Below, piece after piece: positions 31,095 to 41,500 of a DNA stretch of 64,000 bases. Position 1 is the stretch's first letter; the number at the start of each line of letters is the position of its first letter. This DNA is from Pseudomonas sp. PD9R (GTDB lineage: Bacteria > Pseudomonadota > Gammaproteobacteria > Pseudomonadales > Pseudomonadaceae): contig NZ_JAHTMR010000002.1 of the NCBI RefSeq assembly GCF_019200975.1, forward strand, positions 124,001-188,000, read 5' to 3'. A program made the translations under genes and the position numbers. The notes below the pieces were generated by a model. It had not been told where the DNA came from and made no database searches. It saw only the letters and a list, made by a program, of their open reading frames with translations.

Positions 31095-31694
31095 ATGCTG
31101 GACGAGCTACTGCATCGGGTAAGTAACCACACACCGCGAACGCTGGAGACCGACCGACGTTTCCCCGAGGCCGCCGTACTGGTGCCCATCACCCGCAGTG
31201 ACGAGCCGGAACTGCTGCTGACCCTGCGTGCCAGCGGGCTTTCGACCCATGGCGGCGAAGTCGCTTTCCCCGGTGGCCGGCGCGACCCCGACGACCCTGA
31301 CCTGATTTTCACTGCCCTGCGCGAAGCCGAAGAAGAGATCGGCCTGCCGCCGGGGCTGGTCGAGGTGATCGGCCCCCTGAGCCCGCTCATCTCCCTGCAT
31401 GGCATCAAGGTCACACCTTATGTCGGGGTGATTCCGGATTTCGTCGAATACCGGGCCAATGATGCTGAAATCGCTGCGGTATTCAGTGTGCCGCTGGAGT
31501 TCTTCCGCAAAGACCCTCGCGAACACACTCACCGCATCGATTACCAGGGCCGAAGTTGGTACGTGCCGAGTTATCGCTATGGCGAGTACAAGATCTGGGG
31601 GCTGACGGCGATCATGATCGTCGAGTTGATCAACTTGCTCTATGACGCGAAAATCAGCCTGCACCAACCGCCAAAAAGCTTTATCAATATCTGA
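31095..31694 (+). CDS. NUDIX CoA pyrophosphatase (NudL type)
   Basis: This 199-residue NUDIX enzyme has the extended CoA-pyrophosphatase signature: LSTHGGEVAFPGG before the box and TALREAEEEIGL in it. Such enzymes cut CoA and its derivatives to 4'-phosphopantetheine and adenosine 3',5'-bisphosphate. ATG 31095 gives MLDELLHRVSNHTP. It is followed 55 bases later by the gamma-carbonic anhydrase gene, with which it may form a unit; this pair is found before purT in P. aeruginosa as I remember. Confidence 0.9.
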   Translation: MLDELLHRVSNHTPRTLETDRRFPEAAVLVPITRSDEPELLLTLRASGLSTHGGEVAFPGGRRDPDDPDLIFTALREAEEEIGLPPGLVEVIGPLSPLISLHGIKVTPYVGVIPDFVEYRANDAEIAAVFSVPLEFFRKDPREHTHRIDYQGRSWYVPSYRYGEYKIWGLTAIMIVELINLLYDAKISLHQPPKSFINI

Positions 31695-31749
31695 AGCCAT
31701 CATTCGAATGGTCAGAAAACACGATTGCCCAAGCCTTGAGGACAACTAG

Positions 31750-32274
31750 ATGAAATACCGCCTGGGCGACGCCCGCGTCGAAACCCACCCGCAAAGCTGG
31801 GTCGCACCCAACGCCGTGCTGGTGGGCAAGGTCAAACTGGAAGAGGGCGCCAACGTCTGGTTCAACGCCGTATTGCGTGGCGACAACGAATTGATCCTGA
31901 TCGGCAAAAACAGCAACGTTCAGGACGGCACGGTGATGCACACCGACATGGGCTACCCGCTGACCATCGGTACGGGCGTGACCATTGGCCATAACGCCAT
32001 GCTGCATGGGTGCACCGTGGGCGATTACAGCCTGATCGGCATTAATGCGGTCATCCTCAATGGCGCAAAAATCGGCAAGAACTGCATCATCGGCGCCAAT
32101 TCGCTGATCGGTGAGGGCAAGGAAATTCCGGATGGTTCGTTGGTAATGGGCTCGCCGGGTAAAGTCGTGCGCGAGCTGACTGAGCCGCAGAAGAAGATGC
32201 TCGAAGCCAGCGCCGCTCACTATGTGCATAACTCGCAGCGTTATGCCCGCGATCTGGTCGAGCAGGAAGAATGA
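31750..32274 (+). CDS. Gamma-carbonic anhydrase family protein (YrdA/PaaY-like)
   Basis: This 174-residue left-handed beta-helix protein has regular hexapeptide repeats. Metal-binding histidines are visible in [21 protein letters not shown] and the following turns, as in gamma-carbonic anhydrases of the YrdA group. Enzyme activity is unproven for many members. It overlaps the DUF1289 gene by 4 bases (ATGA at 32271-32274), so the two are translated together. Confidence 0.9.
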   Translation: MKYRLGDARVETHPQSWVAPNAVLVGKVKLEEGANVWFNAVLRGDNELILIGKNSNVQDGTVMHTDMGYPLTIGTGVTIGHNAMLHGCTVGDYSLIGINAVILNGAKIGKNCIIGANSLIGEGKEIPDGSLVMGSPGKVVRELTEPQKKMLEASAAHYVHNSQRYARDLVEQEE

Positions 32275-32486
32275 CCACGCCAGAACGCCCGGTGCCATCG
32301 CCCTGCGTGAATATTTGCGCGCTGGACGACGATGACATCTGCACCGGTTGCCAGCGCACGGTGGAGGAAATCACCCGCTGGAGCCGGATGGACAACGAAG
32401 AGCGCCGCAAGGTGTTGGGGTTGTGTCATGAACGGGCGAAGTCGAGTGGGTTGGTGTGGATGATCGAGGCAAAGCCGCGGTTGTAG
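32271..32486 (+). CDS. DUF1289 small cysteine-motif protein
   Basis: This 71-residue protein has the family motif [19 protein letters not shown] followed by EITRW; four cysteines in two CxxxC/CxxC-like pairs probably bind metal. Its function is not known. Translation is coupled to the gamma-carbonic anhydrase gene by the ATGA overlap. The stop codon lies inside the left end of a REP pair (TGTAG follows from 32482). Confidence 0.88.
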   Translation: MTTPERPVPSPCVNICALDDDDICTGCQRTVEEITRWSRMDNEERRKVLGLCHERAKSSGLVWMIEAKPRL

Positions 32487-32582
32487 GAGCGAGCTTGCTC
32501 GCGATGGACTCAAGAACACCGCGGGGAACCAGACTCAACGCATTATCGTTATCGACCATCGCGAGCAGGCTCGCTCCTACAG
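32482..32582. repeat. REP pair, GCGAGC family (R11)
   Basis: Inverted pair TGTAGGAGCGAGCTTGCTCG ... CGCGAGCAGGCTCGCTCCTA. It begins inside the last codons of the DUF1289 gene. Confidence 0.92.
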
Positions 32583-32619
32583 TATCCTGTGCGGCAAATT
32601 CACAGGTACTTCCAAGCCC

Positions 32620-33087
32620 ATGCTCTTCCTGATCGCCTACATCAGCAGCGTCGTGCTGATCAATTACGCCTTTTCCGCCGCCCCGGACCTGGACATCATC
32701 TGGTCAGCCTGGGGCGGTTTGGTGTTCGTGCTGCGCGACATGGTGCAAACCCGCTTCGGCCACGGCGCGATTGCGGCGATGCTGGCGGCGCTGGTGCTTT
32801 CCTATGTGACATCCGACCCGTCTATCGCTCTTGCCAGCGCCATGGCCTTCGCGGTGTCCGAGTGCATTGACTGGTTGGTATTCAGCGTCACCCAGCGTCC
32901 GCTGCACGACCGCCTGTGGATAAGTTCAGCGCTGAGCATCCCCCTCGATACCTTTATCTTCTTCGGCATGATCGGCGCACTGACCCCCGGCGTGCTCGTC
33001 ACCGCCCTGGGCTCGAAGTTCGCCGGTGTGACTGCGGTGTGGCTGATCATGGCCTGGCGCTTGCGCAAACAGGCTGTCGTCAGCTGA
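32620..33087 (+). CDS. VUT-family small membrane protein
   Basis: This 155-residue protein has five or so membrane helices and resembles the VUT/YhhQ family of queuosine-precursor (preQ0/preQ1) transporters. It is shorter than YhhQ (about 220 aa). It shows the conserved ASAMAFAVSECIDWLVF-type helix and a C-terminal basic tail. Whether it carries a queuosine precursor is uncertain; I found no preQ1 riboswitch upstream. It precedes purT on the same strand, 90 bases away. Confidence 0.75.
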   Translation: MLFLIAYISSVVLINYAFSAAPDLDIIWSAWGGLVFVLRDMVQTRFGHGAIAAMLAALVLSYVTSDPSIALASAMAFAVSECIDWLVFSVTQRPLHDRLWISSALSIPLDTFIFFGMIGALTPGVLVTALGSKFAGVTAVWLIMAWRLRKQAVVS

Positions 33088-33177
33088 AGCCAAACCCTCT
33101 GGTTCATGTAAAATGCCGCGCTTTCTCCCCATGGGAAGTGCGCTTCCCTCGATGATCCGCTCCTTGAGGACCTTCAG

Positions 33178-34359
33178 ATGACCCGTATCGGAACTCCATT
33201 GTCGCCCACCGCGACCCGCGTATTGATGTGTGGCTGTGGCGAGTTGGGCAAGGAAGTGGTGATCGAGCTGCAACGCCTGGGCGTTGAAGTAATTGCCGTG
33301 GACCGCTACGCCAACGCGCCGGCCATGCAGGTTGCCCACCGCAGCCACGTGATCAATATGCTCGATGGCGCCGCCCTGCGTGCGGTGATCGAAGCCGAGA
33401 AGCCGCACTTCATCGTGCCGGAAATCGAAGCTATTGCCACCGCAACCCTGGTGGAACTGGAAGCCGAAGGCTTCACCGTGATCCCTACCGCGCGTGCCAC
33501 CCAGCTGACCATGAACCGCGAAGGCATCCGTCGTCTGGCCGCCGAAGAGCTGGACCTGCCGACCTCGCCGTACCACTTCGCCGACACCTTCGAGGACTAC
33601 AGCAAGGCCGTCGAAGACCTAGGTTTCCCGTGCGTGGTCAAGCCGGTCATGAGTTCGTCGGGTAAAGGCCAGAGCCTGTTGCGCAGCGTCGATGACGTGA
33701 AGAAGGCCTGGGATTACGCCCAGGAAGGCGGCCGCGCCGGCAAAGGCCGGGTGATCATCGAAGGCTTTATCGATTTCGATTACGAAATCACCCTGCTGAC
33801 CGTGCGTCACATCGGCGGCACTACGTTCTGCGCGCCAGTCGGCCACCGTCAGGAGAAGGGCGACTACCAGGAATCCTGGCAGCCACAAGCCATGAGCCCG
33901 ATTGCGCTGGCTGAGTCCGAGCGTGTTGCCAAAGCTGTCACCGAAGCACTCGGTGGCCGTGGCCTGTTTGGCGTCGAACTGTTCATCAAAGGTGATCAGG
34001 TGTGGTTCAGCGAAGTGTCGCCGCGCCCGCACGATACCGGTCTGGTGACGTTGATCTCCCAGGACCTGTCGCAATTCGCCCTGCACGCGCGGGCGATTCT
34101 CGGCCTGCCGATCCCATTGATCCGTCAGTTCGGGCCATCGGCCTCGGCGGTGATTCTGGTGGAGGGGCAATCGACCCAAACGGCTTTCGCCAATCTTGGT
34201 GCCGCGTTGAGCGAGCCGGACACGGCGCTGCGTCTGTTCGGCAAGCCTGAAGTGAACGGCCAGCGCCGGATGGGCGTCGCCCTGGCGCGCGACGAGTCGA
34301 TCGAAGCCGCTCGCGCCAAGGCCACCCGTGCGTCGCAGGCGGTTGTCGTCGAGTTGTAA
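33178..34359 (+). CDS. purT: Formate-dependent GAR transformylase
   Basis: This 393-residue ATP-grasp enzyme adds a formyl group from formate to glycinamide ribonucleotide, an alternative to PurN in the third purine step. The N-terminal fold starts [20 protein letters not shown]; the ATP-grasp core has [11 protein letters not shown] and [18 protein letters not shown] short hairpin (GGGAAG-TGCG-CTTCCC, 33133-33148) and GAGGA lie in the leader, and TAAAAT at about 33110 is a possible -10. A REP pair follows. Here it lies less than 1 kb upstream of guaB, so several purine genes are grouped. Confidence 0.97.
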   Translation: MTRIGTPLSPTATRVLMCGCGELGKEVVIELQRLGVEVIAVDRYANAPAMQVAHRSHVINMLDGAALRAVIEAEKPHFIVPEIEAIATATLVELEAEGFTVIPTARATQLTMNREGIRRLAAEELDLPTSPYHFADTFEDYSKAVEDLGFPCVVKPVMSSSGKGQSLLRSVDDVKKAWDYAQEGGRAGKGRVIIEGFIDFDYEITLLTVRHIGGTTFCAPVGHRQEKGDYQESWQPQAMSPIALAESERVAKAVTEALGGRGLFGVELFIKGDQVWFSEVSPRPHDTGLVTLISQDLSQFALHARAILGLPIPLIRQFGPSASAVILVEGQSTQTAFANLGAALSEPDTALRLFGKPEVNGQRRMGVALARDESIEAARAKATRASQAVVVEL

Positions 34360-34411
34360 AAACACCTTTAGCGGGCCTATACCTTCAAGGAACGGGCTCG
34401 CCATGTTGACC

Positions 34412-34503
34412 TGTAGGAGCGAGGCTTGCCCGCGAAGGCGATTTCATATCCAGCATCATTGTTGATCATGACATCGCCTTCGCGGGCAAGCCTCGCTCCT
34501 ACA
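34412..34503. repeat. REP pair, GCCTTCGCGGGCAAG family (R12)
   Basis: Nearly perfect inverted pair TGTAGGAGCGAGGCTTGCCC ... GGGCAAGCCTCGCTCCTACA between purT and the zinc-ribbon protein gene. Confidence 0.93.
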
Positions 34504-34549
34504 AGGGGTTCCCGTACGACCCCTTCATTAATGCTTCAGGCCTGTACCC

Positions 34550-35098
34550 ATGAATTCGCAAAGCATCATCGTCCCGAAAATCTCCACCCTGCCGGTGCAC
34601 GAACCCCGGGCCCGGGCGATTGTGCGTTGGCTGGTGCGCAAGAACATCATCCAGGAAGAGCTGACCACCTGCGGCCGCACCGGCAATCGCATGGCCCACG
34701 CCCTCGCCGAGGGTGCCCGTGCCGTGGTCCTGCACCCGGAAGCCCTGCCATTCGGCGAGCCGATCAATGGCCTGGAAATCGTCACCAAGCGCTGCATCTA
34801 TACGCCGGCCAAGGGTTTTTTGGGCGAGGCGGGTTGCGCGGAGTGCCGCAAGGAAATCGGCGAAGCACTGTTTGAAAGCCTGGAAGACTGGATGCCGGGG
34901 CGCACCGATAACTTCACTTGCCCGGAATGCGGGCACGAAGATGACATCAACGGCTTCCTGTTTCTGCAGGAATGCGGCTTTTCCAACCTGGGGTTCATTT
35001 TCAACAACTGGGCCGAGGCCGGGTTCAGGCAGAGCTTTCTCGACGAGTTCGCCGATTGGCTCGATCTGCCCGTCAGCTGGATCAAAGTCGAACTCTGA
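34550..35098 (+). CDS. Zinc-ribbon-type conserved protein, 182 aa
   Basis: This soluble protein has two CxxC pairs (CAECRKE about residue 97 and CPECGHE about residue 124) that should bind a zinc ion. A C-terminal segment FLFLQECGFSNLGFIFNNWAEAGF follows. Homologues in Pseudomonas are often labelled sugar ABC transporter ATPase, but no Walker A or B or ABC signature is present, so that label is not supported here. No signal peptide. It is flanked by two REP pairs of the same subfamily (R12 and R13), and its true role is unknown. Confidence 0.82.
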   Translation: MNSQSIIVPKISTLPVHEPRARAIVRWLVRKNIIQEELTTCGRTGNRMAHALAEGARAVVLHPEALPFGEPINGLEIVTKRCIYTPAKGFLGEAGCAECRKEIGEALFESLEDWMPGRTDNFTCPECGHEDDINGFLFLQECGFSNLGFIFNNWAEAGFRQSFLDEFADWLDLPVSWIKVEL

Positions 35099-35106
35099 TT
35101 TTGATT

Positions 35107-35194
35107 TGTAGGAGCGAGGCTTGCCCGCGAAGGCATCGCTGCGGTACTCAAATGCACCGAGTCGACGCCTTCGCGGGCAAGCCTCGCTCCTACG
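35107..35194. repeat. REP pair, GCCTTCGCGGGCAAG family (R13)
   Basis: Inverted pair TGTAGGAGCGAGGCTTGCCC ... GGGCAAGCCTCGCTCCTACG just upstream of the guaB promoter. Confidence 0.93.
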
Positions 35195-35239
35195 GGATTT
35201 GTGTCGCAAAACCCCCGTCGATCACTGCATCGATAATAG

Positions 35240-36787
<1,548 letters not shown>

Positions 36788-36886
36788 GCCTTCAAGCAAT
36801 AAGTTAAGCAACCGGGGCTGTTCGATTCAGCCCCGAGTTGTTTCTGAATCACGACTGTTTCTGAATGACTTAGACGAGACTGAATC

Positions 36887-38464
36887 ATGGCCCTCGATAT
36901 TCACGCCCACCGCATCCTGATCCTCGACTTCGGTTCCCAATACACCCAACTGATCGCCCGCCGAGTGCGTGAAATCGGCGTGTACTGCGAACTGCACCCG
37001 TTCGACATGGACGAAGATGCGATCCGCGAATTCGCTCCTAAAGGTGTCATCCTCGCCGGCGGCCCCGAGTCCGTACACGAAGCCAACAGCCCACGTTGCC
37101 CGCAAGCGGTTTTCGACCTGGGCGTACCGGTCTTCGGTATCTGCTACGGCATGCAGACCATGGCCGAGCAACTGGGTGGCAAGGTTGAAGGTTCCGAACT
37201 GCGTGAGTTCGGTTACGCCCGTGTTGACGTGGTTGGCAAGAGCCGCCTGCTCGACGGCATCGAAGACCACATCGACGCCGACGGCCTGTTCGGCCTCGAT
37301 GTATGGATGAGCCACGGTGACAAGGTCACCAAGATGCCGGAAGACTTCCACATCCTGGCCAGCACCCCAAGCTGCCCGATCGCCGGTATGTTCAACGACG
37401 ATCGCGGCTATTACGGCGTGCAGTTCCACCCGGAAGTGACCCACACCAAGCAGGGCGGTCGCATCCTGTCGCGCTTCATCCTCGACATCTGCGGCTGTGA
37501 AGCCCTGTGGACCCCGTCGAAGATTGCTGAAGACGCCATCGCCCAGGTTCGCGCCCAGGTCGGTACCGACAACGTATTGCTCGGTCTGTCCGGCGGTGTG
37601 GATTCGTCGGTCGTTGCCGCGCTGCTGCACAAAGCCATTGGCGACCAGCTGACCTGCGTCTTTGTCGACAACGGCCTGCTGCGTCTGCACGAAGGCGAGC
37701 AAGTGATGGCCATGTTCGCCGAGAACATGGGCGTCAAAGTGATCCGCGCCAACGCCGAGGAGCAGTTCCTCAACAACCTGGCTGGCGAAAGCGACCCAGA
37801 GAAAAAGCGCAAGATCATCGGCCGTACCTTCATCGACGTGTTCGATGCCCAGTCCAACAAACTGGACAACATCAAGTACCTCGCCCAAGGCACCATCTAC
37901 CCGGACGTGATCGAGTCGGCTGGCGCCAAAAGCGGCAAGGCCCACGTGATCAAGTCGCACCACAACGTGGGTGGCTTGCCGGAAGAAATGAACCTGAAAC
38001 TGGTCGAGCCTCTGCGCGAACTGTTCAAGGACGAAGTGCGTCGTCTGGGCCTGGAACTCGGCCTGCCGTACGACATGGTCTACCGTCACCCGTTCCCGGG
38101 CCCGGGCCTGGGCGTGCGCATCCTGGGTGAAGTGAAAAAGGAATACGCCGACCTGTTGCGTCGTGCTGACCACATCTTCATCGAAGAACTGCGCAAGGCC
38201 GACTGGTACCACAAAGTCAGCCAGGCATTCGTCGTGTTCCAGCCGGTGAAATCGGTTGGCGTTGTTGGGGATGGCCGCCGTTACGCCTGGGTCGTTGCCC
38301 TGCGTGCCGTGGAAACCATCGACTTCATGACCGCGCGTTGGGCGCACCTGCCTTACGAACTGCTGGAAACCGTCAGCGGCCGCATCATCAATGAAATCGA
38401 AGGCATCTCCCGCGTCACTTACGACGTGTCGAGCAAGCCGCCGGCGACTATTGAGTGGGAATGA
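36887..38464 (+). CDS. guaA: GMP synthase (glutamine-hydrolysing)
   Basis: This 525-residue enzyme converts XMP to GMP. The N-terminal class I amidotransferase has nucleophile C86 ([10 protein letters not shown]) and the HPE segment (FHPEVTHT). The ATP pyrophosphatase domain has the P-loop [13 protein letters not shown], and the C-terminal dimerisation domain ends [15 protein letters not shown], the highly conserved guaA 3' end. A bidirectional terminator follows 40 bases after the stop. The 3' end of guaA is a known attachment site for integrative elements in bacteria, which matters because an accessory gene follows; no integrase is visible. Confidence 0.98.
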   Translation: MALDIHAHRILILDFGSQYTQLIARRVREIGVYCELHPFDMDEDAIREFAPKGVILAGGPESVHEANSPRCPQAVFDLGVPVFGICYGMQTMAEQLGGKVEGSELREFGYARVDVVGKSRLLDGIEDHIDADGLFGLDVWMSHGDKVTKMPEDFHILASTPSCPIAGMFNDDRGYYGVQFHPEVTHTKQGGRILSRFILDICGCEALWTPSKIAEDAIAQVRAQVGTDNVLLGLSGGVDSSVVAALLHKAIGDQLTCVFVDNGLLRLHEGEQVMAMFAENMGVKVIRANAEEQFLNNLAGESDPEKKRKIIGRTFIDVFDAQSNKLDNIKYLAQGTIYPDVIESAGAKSGKAHVIKSHHNVGGLPEEMNLKLVEPLRELFKDEVRRLGLELGLPYDMVYRHPFPGPGLGVRILGEVKKEYADLLRRADHIFIEELRKADWYHKVSQAFVVFQPVKSVGVVGDGRRYAWVVALRAVETIDFMTARWAHLPYELLETVSGRIINEIEGISRVTYDVSSKPPATIEWE

Positions 38465-38502
38465 TTGGGCGCAAGCCTTGATGGCTTGACCGCTGCAATA
38501 GT

Positions 38503-38537
38503 AAAAGCCGTGTGAAATTCGTTTCACACGGCTTTTT
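38503..38537. terminator. Bidirectional terminator between guaA and the toxin-like gene
   Basis: Stem AAAAGCCGTGTGAAA / TTTCACACGGCTTTT (about 15 bp) with a 4-5-base loop. A- and T-runs on both sides make it serve guaA on the plus strand and the convergent toxin-like gene on the minus strand. Confidence 0.92.
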
Positions 38538-38547
38538 CGTTTCCGGG

Positions 38548-41500
38548 TTATAGCGGGCGTGACCAGCCGGCCAACCTCAACCCCATATCATCCAGTCCCT
38601 GCAACAGCTCTTTGATACTGTCATAGCGTTTACCGCTGACCGAAGGCCAGTTAGGGCGTTCGATGTAGTAACGACCGGCATCGGTCTCGATGAGGGTGCG
38701 TACCAGTTCTTTGCTGCGACTGCGGTGTACCAGATACGTCATGCGAGGTTGCAGTTTCAGGGTGTACATACCGTAGCGTGGCAACAGGGCTTCGATCTCC
38801 GACATGGTCTGCGCTCTCCATGGCGCTTCCACTTGCAGGCGCAAGTCGCCTCTGACCAGTGCGGCGCGATCCATTACGCCATTGCCTGTGGGCAGAATTT
38901 TGCCCGGATCAACCTCGATGCCACTGGAGGCACCCTCGGCGACGTCTTCAACGCGAATGCCGATGGCTTCTTCCAGTTCACTGACACCGGCAACGCCTTC
39001 AAAAGTGTTGGAGTGAGAGTTGCCCATCAGCGCCACCCATTTGTGCGCACCGCGTACAGCCTGGTCGGTACGAATGATCGATCTGGCGAAGTAGTTCATC
39101 ATTTTTTGTCGCGCCGTTTCGTCGACGATGCGTTCCTGGCCCGAAATAATGTCCATGCCATTGAGTCGGTAGCTCGCCATGCAATCGATGGCTTGCACGT
39201 GGACCCCTTGTTTTCCGGCTTCCCGGACCACTTGAAGAAAGGTATCGCGCCCCAGCGGATCGGTTATGTTTCCGGTATCGAGCGCCTTAAGGTAGCTCTC
39301 CAGTTCCTTTGGCATGACCCCGGTTCGCGCGAAAGAATCCAGCGCCGCCTGATGGAAGTCGGTCAGCAAGTGTTCCATGTAAAGCGTCTTCACGTTTTTG
39401 CTGGCCAGCAGCTCCATGTTCTCGATCAGCCATTGCTTGCTGCCGATGCCGTCGTGACTTTCACCAATCACCAGCCCGCGAGCATTTTCGAGGGTTTTTT
39501 CGATGATTTCCTCGGCGCTGGCGGCGGGCTCAAGCTGTGGGACGGGTGGTCTTGCCGGCAGAACGAGGTTCTTGTAAAAACCGATAGCATCCCGATAAAG
39601 GCGCTTCCTGATGGCCTTGAAATCCCGGTAGGGATCGAACGCGTGCATGCTGTCGTAGACATCCCGTAGCGCATCATCGTTGCGCCCGGCCGCGCCCTCT
39701 TCCAGGTCGGGTTTCAGTTGGCCTGGCACATCATAGTCCGTGGCCGGCAGCGGGGTCGTGGCGGCTCGGTCGACAAAGCGAATGGGAGCAACGGGTGTCT
39801 TGCCGCCACCCATGAGCCCATTGCGTGACACCGTTTCCCATTCCCCTTCGGCGTTGAGTCGTACAGGAATCGAACCCGAGAAGCTTTCGGGATTGGCCGG
39901 GTCGATGATCGCCCAATGCCCGCCGCCGTTTATATCGGTTTCATAGCGGACGTGGTAGGCGGTGTCGTTCATCAGGATGGCGGCTGAAGGGTTAGCGTTG
40001 AGTCGATAGATACCCTGGAATTTTCCGGGCTCACTACCCGGTGTTGCGCCTTCGAGCAGTTCATTGGCTTGCCAGTGGTCTGGCACCACGGGGTGCTGTT
40101 CTATTTCAGTGAGTGTGGACCAGCCCATTGGCCGCATGCCCCTTGCGGTCAGTGCCTGTTTCAGTTCATCGAAGTCATCCACGGTCATGGATTCGTAGGC
40201 CGGCCTGAGTGGGGTATCCAGGTTGAGCCTGCCGCCGGGTGTCAGCCTGATGACGCTGTCAGCCAATCGGTTTTGCGCATTGCGATAGACCACCAGACAG
40301 CTGCTTCTGTAGCGCTGAAAGGTGAACATGCCGGGCTCCGGCAATAGCGCCCTGAGGTCTTGCGGGGATCTGTAGGCCCACGGGGATTGCACCTGCACGC
40401 GCCAATCGCCTTTGATCAGCGCCAGGGTGTTCATGGGGTCGGTAAGGTCTGGCGACGCCTCGACCGGGGCGTCCGGATAATCCGCGTATTCCACGGCTAA
40501 TCCGGGATCGGAACTGATGGGTTGCGCCTGACCCGGAGGCACATCATCGATACGGATGCTCAGAGCGTCGGTCTGCTCACTGATGCCTTGGTAGCCTCTG
40601 AAACGGGTCATGTTTTCCTGATTGACCAAGGCAACCCATTTGGCCGGGCCCTTCAATTGTTCATTGAACTGAATAACCTCGCTGGCAAAAAAACTCCTGG
40701 CCATCTGACTGTTCGGTACCTGGCTCAGGGCGTCTTTGTTGATGTTGTAGGTCGTCGTCATATCGATGGCTTGAACCCGGATACGCTGGGCGTTGGCAGC
40801 CTTGACCAGTGCCAGGAGACTGGATTTGCCTTCCGGGTCGTTGCCGGCCTTGAAGTCGAGTTTCTTCAGGTAACTCTCAAGCTCCTCGGGCATTTCACCG
40901 GTTCGCGCAAAAGCGTCCAGTTCGCCTTGATTAACGTTGGCCAGCAGCTCCTGCAGGTACAACGTCTTGACCCCGCGCCGGGCTAATACAGGCATGTTTT
41001 CGATCAGGAATTGTTTGCTGCCGATACTCCCGTAATGCTCACCCACGACCAGTCCCGGTTTCGTATCAAGTGCTGTTTCGAGCAATTCGGCAGGCGTATT
41101 GATCTGTGCCGTTGACGCTACTGTCAGGCGTGGAGTGGCTGGATGAAGCTCGTAATAGGCGTTTGCGTCGCTGATGAGGATTCTTCGAGGCTCTTCTTGA
41201 GCCAGGTCGAACTCACTTAAAGAGAGGGTTTGCTCGTTGAAATTGGGCGCGAGGAGGTGGGGTGGTCTGACCGCGTCGGCATCGGCCCCGAGTACGCTGC
41301 GCACATCCACTCCGCCGATTGTCCATACCCTGCGGAACAGGCCATGAACGTCAGCCCCACCGAGCGCCCAGTTCCTCATTTCCGGATCTTCGAGCCCGGG
41401 TACAGTAACGCCCGGCGAGCGCGCCCATTCCTCGACGACGGGCTGACTGGCTGCGCCTTCGGCAGAAACCGCTGATAGGTCCATGCCGCCCCTGAGCCCC

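Noticed and set aside
32583..32619. preQ1 riboswitch before the VUT-family gene
   Set aside because: The gap is only 37 bases beyond the REP pair and lacks the conserved preQ1 aptamer core and A-rich tail.
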